Shown here one piece after another: positions 18,621 through 28,820 of a stretch of DNA of 64,000 bases. Origin of the DNA: JAKAGZ01 sp963772675 (GTDB lineage: Bacteria; Bacteroidota; Ignavibacteria; Ignavibacteriales; Ignavibacteriaceae); assembly GCA_963772675.1 (NCBI GenBank), contig CAVYYF010000005.1, positions 930,001 to 994,000 of the forward strand, written 5' to 3'. The stretch's first letter is position 1. Each line of letters begins with the position of its first letter. A program made the translations under genes and the position numbers. The notes under the pieces were generated by a model. The model saw nothing but the letters and a program-made list of their open reading frames with translations, was not told the origin of the DNA and ran no database searches.

Positions 18621-19175
18621 ATGACTGAATCAAAAGTTTCTGCCAGGTATGCAAATTCATTATTAGGCTCGGCTTCAGATAAAGGCAATCTGGAAACCGT
18701 TGCCAAAGATATGGAGCTTGTTTATTCGTCTATTAAATCAAGTGGTGAACTTAGCAGAACACTTTCGAGCCCAATAGTTAAAGCTCAGGTTAAAACTTCG
18801 ATACTTGATGAAATTTTTAAAAAGAAAATTAGTAAAGAAACAATGGATTTTTTAAAATTCATTGTTGAAAAGAACAGAGAAAATTTACTCGAAAGCATAG
18901 TCAAAAAATTTCTGGATCTTCGGGATCAAAAGTTGGGCCTGGTTAATGTAAATGTAAAATCTGCAGTTGAATTAGGAGAAGATCAAAAGAAAAAGCTTAA
19001 AGAAAAATTTGAGAAGCTGTTAAATAAAATAGTAAGAGCTAATTTTACAATCGATCCAGATGTTGTCGGTGGCTTTGTTGCTAAAGTTGGAGATACAGTA
19101 TACGATGCTTCATTGAAGAATCAGTTGGAAATTTTAAAGAAGCGCTTCCTGAAAGGCGGAGCTTCGTTAAATTAA
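18621..19175 (+). CDS. atpH: F0F1 ATP synthase subunit delta
   Basis: A 184-residue OSCP/delta subunit that joins F1 to the peripheral stalk. The N-terminal SARYANSLLGSA helix and the C-terminal DPDVVGGFVAKVGDTVYDAS motif are diagnostic. It begins two bases after atpF stops. Confidence 0.94.
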   Translation: MTESKVSARYANSLLGSASDKGNLETVAKDMELVYSSIKSSGELSRTLSSPIVKAQVKTSILDEIFKKKISKETMDFLKFIVEKNRENLLESIVKKFLDLRDQKLGLVNVNVKSAVELGEDQKKKLKEKFEKLLNKIVRANFTIDPDVVGGFVAKVGDTVYDASLKNQLEILKKRFLKGGASLN

Positions 19176-19195
19176 AAATTAAAAGGGACTAAATT

Positions 19196-20737
19196 ATGGC
19201 AGAAGTAAGACCGGACGAGATATCCGCGATACTAAGAAAACAATTATCTGGTTATGAAAGTGAGACCGATATTTATGACGTAGGAACCGTTCTTCAGGTT
19301 GGCGATGGTATAGCCCGTGTGTATGGCTTATCACAGGTAATGATGAGTGAACTGGTTGAGTTTCCGAATGATGTTTATGGAATGGTACTTAACCTTGATG
19401 AAGATAGTGTTGGCTGCGTTCTTTTCGGTGAATCTACAAAAATAAAAGAAGGCGATACTGTAAAGAGAACCAAAAGAGTTGCATCGATGCCGGTTGGTGA
19501 AGAAATGCTTGGCAGAGTTATTACGCCGCTTGGACTTCCTGTGGATGGTAAAGGTGCAATAAATACAGAAAAATTTTTGCCGATTGAAAGAAAGGCTCTC
19601 GGCGTAATTCAAAGGCAGCCGGTAAAGGAACCGCTTCAAACTGGTATCGGGGCTATTGATGCTATGATTCCTATTGGGCGTGGTCAGAGAGAATTAATTA
19701 TTGGCGATAGACAAACAGGAAAAACCGCAGTTGCAGTCGATGCAATTATTAACCAGAAATACACTCACACTGAAGAAGCAAAAGAATTAGGTATCAAGCC
19801 TGTTTATTGTATTTATGTAGCGATTGGACAAAAGAGCTCAACTGTTGCACAGGTTGTAGCAAAACTGCATGAGCACGGTGCTATGGATTACACAACAGTA
19901 ATTGCTGCGACAGCAAACGAACCAACGCCGTTACAATTTATTGCTCCTTATTCCGGCGCGACACTTGGCGAGTTTTTCCGTGACAATGGGAAGCATTCAC
20001 TTGTTGTTTATGATGACCTTTCCAAACAAGCTGTAGCTTACCGTGAATTATCTTTACTTCTTAGAAGACCTCCCGGACGCGAGGCTTATCCAGGTGATGT
20101 TTTCTATCTTCACTCAAGATTGCTAGAGAGAGCTTCGAAATTGAACGATGATCTTGGTGGTGGAAGTTTAACAGCTTTACCGATTATTGAAACACAGCAG
20201 GGAGACGTTTCTGCATACATTCCAACAAACGTTATCTCTATAACAGATGGTCAAATTTACCTTGAATCAAACCTATTTAATGCTGGCGTAAGACCAGCTA
20301 TAAATGTTGGTATTTCAGTATCTCGTGTGGGTGGTAATGCTCAGATTAAAGCTATGAAAAAAGTGGCAGGTAGTTTGAAACTGGACCTTGCACAATACAG
20401 GGAACTTGAGGCTTTCGCTAAATTTGGCTCTGATCTTGATAAGGCAACCCAAAAAACACTTTCTAAAGGTGCAAGGCTGGTTGAATTGTTGAAGCAGGGA
20501 CAATATGCACCGGTACCTATTGAAAAACAGGTTATAAGTATTTATCTAGGGACAAACGGATATCTTGACAACATTGCCATAAGCGATGTGAAGAGATTTG
20601 AAAAAGAAGTCCTTGAGTTTTTCGAAGTTAAAAACAATAAAATATTAGGCATAATAAAAAAAGAAAGACAACTCAGCGATTCAACAATTGCGGAAATTAG
20701 AAAAATAGCTGATGAGTTTATAGCGGTCTTTAAATAA
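19196..20737 (+). CDS. atpA: F0F1 ATP synthase subunit alpha
   Basis: A 513-residue non-catalytic nucleotide-binding subunit of F1. The P-loop GDRQTGKT starts at residue 170, and the alpha signature PAINVGISVSRVG is present. Length is normal for the family. It is followed by atpG; the partner beta gene is not in the window. Confidence 0.97.
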   Translation: MAEVRPDEISAILRKQLSGYESETDIYDVGTVLQVGDGIARVYGLSQVMMSELVEFPNDVYGMVLNLDEDSVGCVLFGESTKIKEGDTVKRTKRVASMPVGEEMLGRVITPLGLPVDGKGAINTEKFLPIERKALGVIQRQPVKEPLQTGIGAIDAMIPIGRGQRELIIGDRQTGKTAVAVDAIINQKYTHTEEAKELGIKPVYCIYVAIGQKSSTVAQVVAKLHEHGAMDYTTVIAATANEPTPLQFIAPYSGATLGEFFRDNGKHSLVVYDDLSKQAVAYRELSLLLRRPPGREAYPGDVFYLHSRLLERASKLNDDLGGGSLTALPIIETQQGDVSAYIPTNVISITDGQIYLESNLFNAGVRPAINVGISVSRVGGNAQIKAMKKVAGSLKLDLAQYRELEAFAKFGSDLDKATQKTLSKGARLVELLKQGQYAPVPIEKQVISIYLGTNGYLDNIAISDVKRFEKEVLEFFEVKNNKILGIIKKERQLSDSTIAEIRKIADEFIAVFK

Positions 20738-20755
20738 GGGCTTATAACGTAAAGT

Positions 20756-21634
20756 ATGGCAACATTACGCGACATAAAAAACAGAATTACCGGTGTTCAA
20801 AATACACAAAAGATTACCAACGCAATGAAAATGGTTGCGGCTGCAAAACTGCGTCGTGCACAGGAAAATGTGATTAATGCCAGGCCATATGCCAATGAAA
20901 TCTCTAAGATGCTTTCTCATCTGGTAACCGAAGATGACAAAAATAATAATCCTTATGTAGTATCGAGGAAAGTTGAGAATGCTGCTGTTGTTATTGTTAC
21001 TGCTGATAGGGGGCTTTGTGGAGCGTTCAATACTAATTTGATCAGGGAATCTGTCAGGTTTATTAATGAAGAATTAAATACTGAAAATATTACTCCGCAT
21101 TTATTCTGTATCGGTAAAAAAGGTTACGATTATTTCAACAAAAGGAATTATACTGTAGCAAGTAGTAGAACAGGAATTTTCTCTTCATTGTCTTACAACT
21201 CCGTTAACGAAATTACACAGGAATTAATTAATGGATATATCGATGGGCAATATGACAGGGTCGTTATAATTTATAATGAATTTAAATCTATTATCAGTCA
21301 GAAAATAGTTATCTCACAATTTTTGCCGGTACCTATTAATAATGATTCGGAAAAAGAGAAGTCATCGTTTGATAATTATATCTATGAACCGGATCAGAAT
21401 TATATATTTAATTTCTTATTGCCGAAACACCTTAAAGCCCAGCTATGGCGTGTTCTTCTGGAATCAAACGCTGCAGAACTTGGTGCAAAAATGACAGCGA
21501 TGGATAACGCGACTACAAATGCAAAAGAATTAATTCACACATTAAGAATAAAATATAATAAAGAAAGACAGGCTGCTATTACTAAAGAAATACTTGAAAT
21601 TGTGTCAGGTGCTAATGCACTTAAATCGGAGTAA
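20756..21634 (+). CDS. atpG: F0F1 ATP synthase subunit gamma
   Basis: A 292-residue central-shaft subunit with long N- and C-terminal helices: IKNRITGVQNTQKITNAMK at the start, and ALIHTLRIKYN-like and RQAAITKEILEIVSGA at the end. The conserved ADRGLCGAFN is present. The operon ends here; ffh follows 45 bases later, so atpD and atpC must lie elsewhere. Confidence 0.96.
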   Translation: MATLRDIKNRITGVQNTQKITNAMKMVAAAKLRRAQENVINARPYANEISKMLSHLVTEDDKNNNPYVVSRKVENAAVVIVTADRGLCGAFNTNLIRESVRFINEELNTENITPHLFCIGKKGYDYFNKRNYTVASSRTGIFSSLSYNSVNEITQELINGYIDGQYDRVVIIYNEFKSIISQKIVISQFLPVPINNDSEKEKSSFDNYIYEPDQNYIFNFLLPKHLKAQLWRVLLESNAAELGAKMTAMDNATTNAKELIHTLRIKYNKERQAAITKEILEIVSGANALKSE

Positions 21635-21679
21635 TAGTTTTTTGATTTTCGATTGTGTTATAAGAAAAGATAGAGTTTA

Positions 21680-23008
21680 ATGTTAGAAGAATTATCTCTT
21701 AAACTGGAAACGACCTTAAAGAAAGTTCGTGGCCAGGGAAAATTAACTGAAAAAAATATTTCTGATTCGTTAAGAGAAATTCGACGTGTTCTTTTAGATG
21801 CTGACGTAAATTATAAAGTTGCAAAGGAATTCATTGAAAATGTTTCTTCCGAAGCATTAGGCAAGGAAGTTCTTAATTCGATTACTCCCGGGCAATTAAT
21901 TACAAAAATAATCCATGATGAACTGGTCTCTTTGCTGGGCAGCAGTCAGAGTGAAATAAAATTAAGTGGCACAGGATTAACTGTAATATTAATTGTTGGC
22001 CTTCAGGGCTCAGGTAAAACAACATTCAGTGCAAAACTTGCAAATAAGCTGAAACAAAGCGGGCGAAAGGTTTTGCTTGCGGCTGCGGATGTTTACAGAC
22101 CTGCGGCAATTGATCAACTAAAATCACTGGGTACGCAAATAAACATTCCGGTGTTTTCGATTGAAGAAAAGAATGCGCGAAAAGCTGCTGAAGGTTCTTT
22201 GAAATTTGCAAAAGAAAATAATTACAATACGGTAATTATAGATACTGCCGGTCGTCTTCACGTTGATGAAGATATGATGAATGAAGTTGCTGACATTAAA
22301 TCTTTAGTGAACCCTAACGAGATTCTATTCGTTGTAGACTCAATGACAGGTCAGGATGCAGTAAATTCTGCAAAAGCATTTAATGAAAAAGTAAATTTTG
22401 ATGGTATTGTACTTTCAAAGTTAGATGGTGATGCAAGAGGAGGTGCAGCCTTATCAATCAGAGCAGTAGTTGGCAAACCGATCAAGTTTATAAGTAATGG
22501 CGAAAAGTTTAATAATCTTGAAATTTTTCACCCCGACAGGCTCGCTTCGAGAATTCTGGGAAAAGGCGATATTGTAAGCCTTGTTGAAAAAGCACAGCAA
22601 AGCTTTGATGAGGATGAAGCCCAAAAGCTTGAAGAAAAAATACGTAGAAATAAATTTGATTTTGATGATTTTCTTAAGCAAATTAAAGCAATTAAGAAAA
22701 TGGGTTCTTTGTCATCACTGCTGGGTATGATCCCGGGATTGGGAATTCAGGCTAAAAACGCAAATATTGATGATAAAGCGCTTGTGAAAGTAGAAGCAAT
22801 TATAAATTCGATGACGATTGTTGAAAGATCAAAACCAAAAATCCTCAATGGAAGTCGTCGAAGTAGGATTGCCAAAGGTAGTGGAACATCTATTCAGGAT
22901 GTTAATCGTCTTTTGAAACAGTTTGGTGAAATGCAGAAAATGATGGGCCGGTTTAATAAAAAAGGATTTGGTGGCTCATTCGGAAACCTGCCTATGGGTG
23001 GTAGGTAG
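21680..23008 (+). CDS. ffh: Signal recognition particle protein Ffh (SRP54)
   Basis: A 442-residue SRP GTPase that binds signal peptides and 4.5S RNA and targets ribosomes to the membrane. Domain order is the N-domain helix bundle, the G-domain (GLQGSGKTT, DTAGRLHVDE, SKLDGDARGG) and a methionine-rich M-domain with the RNA-binding GSRRSRIAKGSG. It opens the conserved ffh-rpsP-rimM-trmD-rplS cluster. Confidence 0.97.
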   Translation: MLEELSLKLETTLKKVRGQGKLTEKNISDSLREIRRVLLDADVNYKVAKEFIENVSSEALGKEVLNSITPGQLITKIIHDELVSLLGSSQSEIKLSGTGLTVILIVGLQGSGKTTFSAKLANKLKQSGRKVLLAAADVYRPAAIDQLKSLGTQINIPVFSIEEKNARKAAEGSLKFAKENNYNTVIIDTAGRLHVDEDMMNEVADIKSLVNPNEILFVVDSMTGQDAVNSAKAFNEKVNFDGIVLSKLDGDARGGAALSIRAVVGKPIKFISNGEKFNNLEIFHPDRLASRILGKGDIVSLVEKAQQSFDEDEAQKLEEKIRRNKFDFDDFLKQIKAIKKMGSLSSLLGMIPGLGIQAKNANIDDKALVKVEAIINSMTIVERSKPKILNGSRRSRIAKGSGTSIQDVNRLLKQFGEMQKMMGRFNKKGFGGSFGNLPMGGR

Positions 23009-23071
23009 AAATGCCAATGGGCAGATAAATTTTTAATTAATTAAGAAAGTTATTATTGGAGGTTATTTAAT

Positions 23072-23557
23072 TTGGCAGTAAAGTTAAGATTAAGAAGAAT
23101 GGGAAAGAAAAAGCAACCGATATATAAGGTAGTTGCTGCGGATTCAAGAGCTCCGCGTGATGGAAAATTTCTCGAATCAATTGGACTATATAATCCATTG
23201 ACTAATCCGCACACTCTTGATATAAATGAAGAGCGCGCGATGTATTGGCTTAATGTTGGAGCTCAACCAACAGACACTGTAAAAAGTTTATTAAGTCAAA
23301 AAGGAATTATTCTTAAAAGAGAATTAAAACGTAGGGGACTATCGGATGATAAGGTGAGTGCTGAGCTGGAAAATTGGGAAAAGATGCGGGAAGCTAAAGC
23401 AAACACTGCTGCAACTAAAAAGAAGAAATCTAAAAAAGCTGCAGCGAAAGAAGAAGTAGTCTCGGAAGAGAAAGTTGTTAAAGAGGAAATTAGTAATGAT
23501 AGTACAGCAGAAGTAAAGGGTGCTGCTTCTGAGGAAAATACTGCTGAAAAAGAGTAA
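23072..23557 (+). CDS. rpsP: 30S ribosomal protein S16 with C-terminal extension
   Basis: The first about 80 residues are the S16 fold (AVKLRLRRMGKKKQPIYKV, then ADSRAPRDGKFLE). The protein is 161 residues long, about twice the E. coli length. The extra half is a low-complexity Lys/Ala then Glu-rich tail, common in this phylum. The start is TTG at 23072, fixed by GGAGG at 23058-23062 and by the conserved N-terminus. Confidence 0.95.
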   Translation: MAVKLRLRRMGKKKQPIYKVVAADSRAPRDGKFLESIGLYNPLTNPHTLDINEERAMYWLNVGAQPTDTVKSLLSQKGIILKRELKRRGLSDDKVSAELENWEKMREAKANTAATKKKKSKKAAAKEEVVSEEKVVKEEISNDSTAEVKGAASEENTAEKE

Positions 23558-23631
23558 TCTTTTTTAGTTTTGTTTTCTCCTGTACTTTATTTCCAATGCT
23601 GCCCTTTTCTTAATATAGGAGGCTTCTTTCT

Positions 23632-23865
23632 ATGAAAGAATTCATTGAATTTATCGCAAAACACCTGGTGGATACTCCGGATGGTGTTGTAGTAGAGGAG
23701 AAAATGCCTGAAGACAACAAAATTGTTCTTGCTCTTAAGGTTCAGTCTGATGATGTTGGCAAGGTTATAGGAAAACAAGGCAAAACAGCTCAGGCAATGA
23801 GAACACTTCTGACAGCTATTGCTGCTAAAGAGGGGAAAAGAGCTATACTGGAGATTCTGGATTGA
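23632..23865 (+). CDS. khpA: KH-domain RNA-binding protein KhpA
   Basis: A 77-residue single KH domain. The RNA-binding GxxG loop is GKQG in KVIGKQGKTAQAMRTL. KhpA homologues bind RNA with KhpB/Jag and affect cell division and ribosome-related processes. The gene between rpsP and rimM is the usual location. AGGAGG at 23617-23622 precedes the ATG. Confidence 0.92.
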   Translation: MKEFIEFIAKHLVDTPDGVVVEEKMPEDNKIVLALKVQSDDVGKVIGKQGKTAQAMRTLLTAIAAKEGKRAILEILD

Positions 23866-23885
23866 GGAATTGAATTACTGTTATT

Positions 23886-24404
23886 GTGAGTGATTTTTTT
23901 CTAATTGCAAAGATTGTTTCTATTCATGGTAAGGATGGGTTTGTAAATATTATTTCTCATTCTGATTTTCCTGATAGATTTTATAAGCTTGATCAAGTTT
24001 ATATTGATTTTTTTGACGATAAAAAAGAATTCTTTGTAGAAAAAGTCGTAGAGCAAAAAAAGAAAGTGGCTCTCAAGTTTAAAAATTTTGATAACGATAA
24101 AGATGCACAGGTACTGATCGGGAAGGATATTTTTGTTGGTGAAGAAAAAGTAGTCAAGCTTCCGGAGGGATCATATTTTATACACGATCTTTTAGGGAGT
24201 AAAGTTTATAGAAACGGCGAAGAATTCGGATCGCTAAAAGATGTTCTTAGATTCCCCGCTAATGATGTTTATATAATTGAGGACATGCTGGGTGAAGAGA
24301 TACTAATTCCGGCTGTTAAGGATTATATAGAAAGTTTTGACCGGGAGAAAAAAATTCTGGTCATTAAGCCGGGAGATGAAATTTATGAAGATGATGAGAA
24401 TTGA
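23886..24404 (+). CDS. rimM: Ribosome maturation factor RimM
   Basis: A 172-residue 30S assembly factor that acts on the head domain around S19. The N-terminal RimM domain (LIAKIVSIHGKDGFVNI) and C-terminal PRC-barrel (YFIHDLLGSKVY, LIPAVKDYI) are both present. Start is GTG at 23886. Its 3' end overlaps trmD. Confidence 0.92.
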   Translation: MSDFFLIAKIVSIHGKDGFVNIISHSDFPDRFYKLDQVYIDFFDDKKEFFVEKVVEQKKKVALKFKNFDNDKDAQVLIGKDIFVGEEKVVKLPEGSYFIHDLLGSKVYRNGEEFGSLKDVLRFPANDVYIIEDMLGEEILIPAVKDYIESFDREKKILVIKPGDEIYEDDEN

Positions 24405-25068
24405 TATTATTTCTGCTGTTCCGGATCTCCTTTTAAGTCCGCTCAATTCCAGCATTATTAAAAGAGCACAGGATAAGAAGAAAGTATCGATCAATTTGCA
24501 TAACCTTCGTGATTATGCGAATAATAAGCACAAACAAATTGATGATAAACCTTTCGGCGGTGGACCTGGAATGGTACTAAAGCCGGAACCGTTCTTTGGA
24601 TGTATTGAAGAATTACAAAATCAAGTAAAATATGACCACATAATTTTTACTACCCCTAAGGGTAAAATATTTGATCAGAAAATTGCTAATAAATTATCTC
24701 TTGCAGAAAATATTTTAATTGTAGCTGGTCATTATAAGGAGATTGACGACAGGGTAAGAGAAAAATTTGTATCCGATGAAATATCGATTGGAAATTTTGT
24801 TCTTACCGGCGGTGAATTACCGGCGTTGATAATAATCGATGCAGTTGTAAGATTAATTCCCGGCGTATTAAATGATAGCGAATCAGCTCTTGATGATTCA
24901 TTTCAGGATGGAGAAAGAGTTGAAGCTCCTTGTTATACAAGACCGGCTGAATTTAGGGGATTAAAAGTTCCGGAAGTGCTTTTGTCAGGGAATGAAAAGG
25001 AAATTAGAAAATGGAAAGAAGAACAGTCAAAGTTGTTGACTGAACGATGGAGAAATTTTAATAATTAG
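24394..25068 (+). CDS. trmD: tRNA (guanine-N1-)-methyltransferase, m1G37
   Basis: A knotted SPOUT methyltransferase that methylates G37 of tRNAs with SAM, preventing +1 frameshifting. Signatures are KPFGGGPGMVLKPEP, AGHYKEIDDRV, and SIGNFVLTGGELPAL at the cofactor knot. I choose the ATG at 24394 (MRIDIISAVPDLL) because TrmD proteins begin this way; in-frame ATGs at 24385 and 24391 are alternatives. All of them overlap rimM. Confidence 0.95.
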   Translation: MRIDIISAVPDLLLSPLNSSIIKRAQDKKKVSINLHNLRDYANNKHKQIDDKPFGGGPGMVLKPEPFFGCIEELQNQVKYDHIIFTTPKGKIFDQKIANKLSLAENILIVAGHYKEIDDRVREKFVSDEISIGNFVLTGGELPALIIIDAVVRLIPGVLNDSESALDDSFQDGERVEAPCYTRPAEFRGLKVPEVLLSGNEKEIRKWKEEQSKLLTERWRNFNN

Positions 25069-25079
25069 TGGAGAATACA

Positions 25080-25424
25080 ATGGTTAACATAAACAAAATA
25101 TTGCCAGAACAGGTGCGTACTGATTTTGCTAAATTTAACGCAGGTGATCACGTGCGTGTACATGTAAGAGTAGTTGAGGGAGATAAAGAAAGACTTCAGA
25201 CTTTTGAGGGGGATGTTATAAGCGTTCGTGGAGAAGGTTCTAACAAGACATTTACTGTTAGAAAAATTTCCAGCGGCGTTGGAGTTGAAAGAATATTTCC
25301 AATCAACTCTCCTAAAATTGCAAAAATTGAAGTCCTGAAAGAAGGTAATGTAAGGAGAGCTAAACTTTATTACCTCAGGAATCTTTCAGGTAAGGCTGCC
25401 CGCATCCGTTCCAAAGAATCCTAA
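25080..25424 (+). CDS. rplS: 50S ribosomal protein L19
   Basis: A 114-residue L19, normal length, with GDHVRVHVRVVEGDKER and the C-terminal RRAKLYYLRNLSGKAARI. The start is ATG at 25080, preceded by GGAG; a GTG overlapping the trmD stop would add four residues. A terminator closes the operon. Confidence 0.96.
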   Translation: MVNINKILPEQVRTDFAKFNAGDHVRVHVRVVEGDKERLQTFEGDVISVRGEGSNKTFTVRKISSGVGVERIFPINSPKIAKIEVLKEGNVRRAKLYYLRNLSGKAARIRSKES

Positions 25425-25451
25425 AAAGATATTTGTAAGATTCCTTTTAAG

Positions 25452-25480
25452 AGGCGTGTAACCCACGCCTTTTTTATTTT
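25452..25480 (+). terminator. Intrinsic terminator after rplS
   Basis: AGGCGTG (25452-25458) pairs with CACGCCT (25464-25470) around a five-base loop, followed by TTTTTATTTT. Confidence 0.88.
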
Positions 25481-25592
25481 TTAGTGTGAAATCGCCAATT
25501 TTTAGTTAGGTAGTTTTGCTTATAATTTAAAAAATCTGTTTCCAGGCGGTAAAATTTTTACTATCTTCATCAGGTTTAATTTCGGGGTTATA

Positions 25593-28500
25593 TTGCAGCT
25601 ATATCAAAAAAAGATTCAATTAAAACTATTTCTCATTTTTCTCTTTTGTCTGTTACTAAGTATCAGAATTATTCCTCAAAATAATTCTGTCCGTTTTGAA
25701 ACGCTTTCACTTCAAAATGGTGTCTCCTTAAATCTGACATATGCGATACTACAGGATAGCAGGGGCTATATCTGGTTTGGCACTATGTATGGGCTGGTGA
25801 AATACGATGGGAAGAATTATACTACATATAGAAATGATCCGATGGATTCTACCTCAATATCATTTGATGATATTATTTCATTATTTGAAGATAGCCGGGG
25901 AAATATCTGGGCAGGCACCTGGGGAGGGGGGCTGAATAAGTTTGACCCTGCAACCAGGAAATTCACTCGCTTCCTTTACGACAAGTCATCTGAAAAAGGG
26001 TTGTGCGATAATATTGTTTGGGCTATTAATGAAGATGATTCGGGGAACATTTGGGTAGGAACACAAAGGGGAGGAATTGATAAGTACGATGTAAAAGCTC
26101 AAAAATTTATTCATTATTGGAATAATGGAAACGCCAACAAAACCTTGCCTTCTAATATGGTTACCAAAATATATAAAGATAAGCAGGGAATTATGTGGGT
26201 AGGTACTCAGTCAGGGTTAGCAAAATATTTACCGGGTTCTGATTCGTTTGAGATATTCAGGAATACATTAAGGCCCGATAAAATTAAAGAGATTAATATT
26301 ATTCACAGTATTTTTGAAGAAAGTAAGGATACGTTATGGGTAGGAACAACTTCCGGCCTTTTCATATTTGATAAACACGCAAATAAATTCTCTTCGTTTA
26401 GCTCTAACAGAAAAAATTATCTTAACTCGTTTTATATATCTTCTATATGCAAAGGCAACTCAAAAGATATCTGGGTCGGTACGAGTTACGGTCTTGTTAG
26501 AATGACGGATAGAAATGCTGAAGATCTTGAGATATTTCACCATAAGTTTGGCGCCCCAAATACATTGGCCGGTAACACTATTTCGTCGCTGCTTATGGAT
26601 AAATCTGGGGTACTCTGGATAGATGCTTATCGCGCCGGGGTTAGCAAATTGATAAGTACCTCTAAAGATTTTGTAAACTACACATATGAACCCGATAATA
26701 AAAACAGTCTAGGAACTTCACTTGTTACATTTTTTGCACAGGATGATAAAGGTTATGTTTGGATTTCGGGTTTCAGCAGCGTCCTTACAAGATATGATCC
26801 CAGGACAGACTCTTTTAAACGATTTCCGCTTACTTTGCCTGGGAAGAAAAAAGGTGCCAGGTTCTATATTTCATCGATAATTAAGGATAATAATAATTTA
26901 TTGGTTGGAACCACTCAGGGCATTTTATTTTTTGATTTAATCTCTGAATCCCAGAAACCTTTACCTAAAGGAATTAGCAAAATCAGAGAAATCGCTGATG
27001 GCAATATTACCTACCTTCTGGTCTCTTCCGACAAAAAGCTTTGGGTTGGTGTAAATGAAAAGGGCATATATTCTTACGATCTTAAAAATTTTTCTTATGA
27101 GCATTTTGTTAATCCTATGACTGATTTGACAAGTTATATGAAAAATATTGTGCAGGTGATTTATGAAGACAAAGATAAAAATATTTGGCTCGGAACTATG
27201 GGGGGATTATTAGAACTGGATAAATCTAATGGCAAATTCAAGAGTTATTCTCATAGCCTTTCAGATCCTAAAAGTTTAAGTAATAATTATGTTTACTACC
27301 TTTTTGAAGATTCTAAAAGAAACTTTTGGATAGGCACCAGCAATGGATTGAATAAAATGGATAAAAAAGACGATACCTTCCATAGCTATTTTGAAAAGGA
27401 TGGGTTGCCTAATAGTGTAATAATGAGCATACTTGAAGATGATTATGGCAATTTATGGATCAGCACAAACAAGGGAATTGCAAGGTTTGATCCCATAACA
27501 AATACTTTTAAAAATTTTGATGTTAACGATGGTTTAAGAACAAATATATTTTATGCTCAATCAGCTTTTATTGGAAAGGATGGAATGTTTTACTTTGGCG
27601 GGAACAGCGGCTTTACAAAATTCGCTCCTAACAAAATTAGATTGAATAGTTATGTCCCGCCTGTTTATATTACTAAAGCCAGGGCCGGTAGAGATATTGG
27701 TAATCTTCAATCACTTAACACTTCGAATAATCAATTCCAGCTAACATTTAATGATAATTTCCTTCAGTTGAACTATGCTTCATTAGATTATACTAACCCG
27801 GAAAAAAATGTATATAAATATAAACTTATCGGTGTTGATGAAGATTGGATCTATTCAGGAAATAATAATGTAGCCAGCTATACTGATCTTTCACCGGGAA
27901 GCTATACCTTTCTGGTAAAAGGAAGTAATAGCGACGGTATCTGGAATGAAAAGCCTGCTTCAATTGAGATTATAATCCTTCCACCTTTTTGGAGAACCTG
28001 GTGGTTCACATCTCTGATTATTATTGTCGGACTAATAACGATTTACTTGATGCACTTGTTTTGGGTCCAACATAAGATCAGACGTGCTCTTGAGATTGAA
28101 AAGATCAGAGCCGAAGAAAGTGAAAGAGTGCGTAAACAAACTGCGATAGATTTTCACGATGAACTCGGACATCGGCTGACAAGGATTTCGCTATTAACAG
28201 AAATTGTAAAAAGAAAATTAGGAAATAGTTATTCTGATATTTTGCCTTTACTAAGGAAAATTTCTGAAAACTCTATACAGCTTTATGACGGGACAAAAGA
28301 TTTTATATGGGCGATTGACCCCCAAAACGATTCACTGTATGAACTGCTTGTAAGACTTAAGGATTTTGGTGATGAAATTTTTACCGATACTAATATAGAT
28401 TTTCTTGTCAAGGGCATCTCAACTGAACTTGAAAAAACTTCTTTATCTACTGATATGAAAAGACATCTTACTTTGATATTTAAAGAAGGGATGAATAATT

Positions 28501-28736
28501 CATTAAAACACTCAGGGAGTAAAAAGGTTTCTCTTGAATCAAAAATCAGCGGGGATGAAATTGAAATTACACTTGAAGATGATGGTTCGGGATTTAAAAT
28601 TGATCATAACACTGGTGGAAACGGTATCAAGAATATGATCAAGAGGGCCGAAAAGATACATGGACACCTGCAGATAAATACTGAACCGGGGAAAGGGACA
28701 CGGATATCATTCAAAGGTAAAGTAACTGCCAAATAA
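25593..28736 (+). CDS. Two-component sensor histidine kinase with Reg_prop beta-propeller
   Basis: A 1047-residue membrane kinase. A signal/anchor segment (about residues 10-28) is followed by two periplasmic propellers made of Reg_prop repeats (I-W-x-G-T-x-x-G-L units), then a Y_Y_Y domain (YKLIGVDEDW, SPGSYTFLVKGSN), one transmembrane helix near residue 805-825, and a HisKA_3/HATPase module. His855 in FHDELGHRL is the likely phosphorylation site; the N-box (EGMNNSLKH) and G-box (DDGSGF, GGNGIKNM) look intact. It lacks a receiver domain, so it differs from the hybrid kinases of Bacteroides polysaccharide loci. The response regulator follows 84 bases later. The start is TTG; the ligand is unknown. 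Confidence 0.92.
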   Translation: MQLYQKKIQLKLFLIFLFCLLLSIRIIPQNNSVRFETLSLQNGVSLNLTYAILQDSRGYIWFGTMYGLVKYDGKNYTTYRNDPMDSTSISFDDIISLFEDSRGNIWAGTWGGGLNKFDPATRKFTRFLYDKSSEKGLCDNIVWAINEDDSGNIWVGTQRGGIDKYDVKAQKFIHYWNNGNANKTLPSNMVTKIYKDKQGIMWVGTQSGLAKYLPGSDSFEIFRNTLRPDKIKEINIIHSIFEESKDTLWVGTTSGLFIFDKHANKFSSFSSNRKNYLNSFYISSICKGNSKDIWVGTSYGLVRMTDRNAEDLEIFHHKFGAPNTLAGNTISSLLMDKSGVLWIDAYRAGVSKLISTSKDFVNYTYEPDNKNSLGTSLVTFFAQDDKGYVWISGFSSVLTRYDPRTDSFKRFPLTLPGKKKGARFYISSIIKDNNNLLVGTTQGILFFDLISESQKPLPKGISKIREIADGNITYLLVSSDKKLWVGVNEKGIYSYDLKNFSYEHFVNPMTDLTSYMKNIVQVIYEDKDKNIWLGTMGGLLELDKSNGKFKSYSHSLSDPKSLSNNYVYYLFEDSKRNFWIGTSNGLNKMDKKDDTFHSYFEKDGLPNSVIMSILEDDYGNLWISTNKGIARFDPITNTFKNFDVNDGLRTNIFYAQSAFIGKDGMFYFGGNSGFTKFAPNKIRLNSYVPPVYITKARAGRDIGNLQSLNTSNNQFQLTFNDNFLQLNYASLDYTNPEKNVYKYKLIGVDEDWIYSGNNNVASYTDLSPGSYTFLVKGSNSDGIWNEKPASIEIIILPPFWRTWWFTSLIIIVGLITIYLMHLFWVQHKIRRALEIEKIRAEESERVRKQTAIDFHDELGHRLTRISLLTEIVKRKLGNSYSDILPLLRKISENSIQLYDGTKDFIWAIDPQNDSLYELLVRLKDFGDEIFTDTNIDFLVKGISTELEKTSLSTDMKRHLTLIFKEGMNNSLKHSGSKKVSLESKISGDEIEITLEDDGSGFKIDHNTGGNGIKNMIKRAEKIHGHLQINTEPGKGTRISFKGKVTAK

Positions 28737-28820
28737 GAACCAGCCGTTCTTATATCACCATTTTACATTCTCATTTCAAATCTATATAATATACCTCACA
28801 TAATTTAATTGTTAGATATT

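Noticed and set aside
25457..25462. TGTAAC within the rplS terminator as another ECF promoter
   Set aside because: It is part of the stem-loop and no GTC lies 18 bases downstream.
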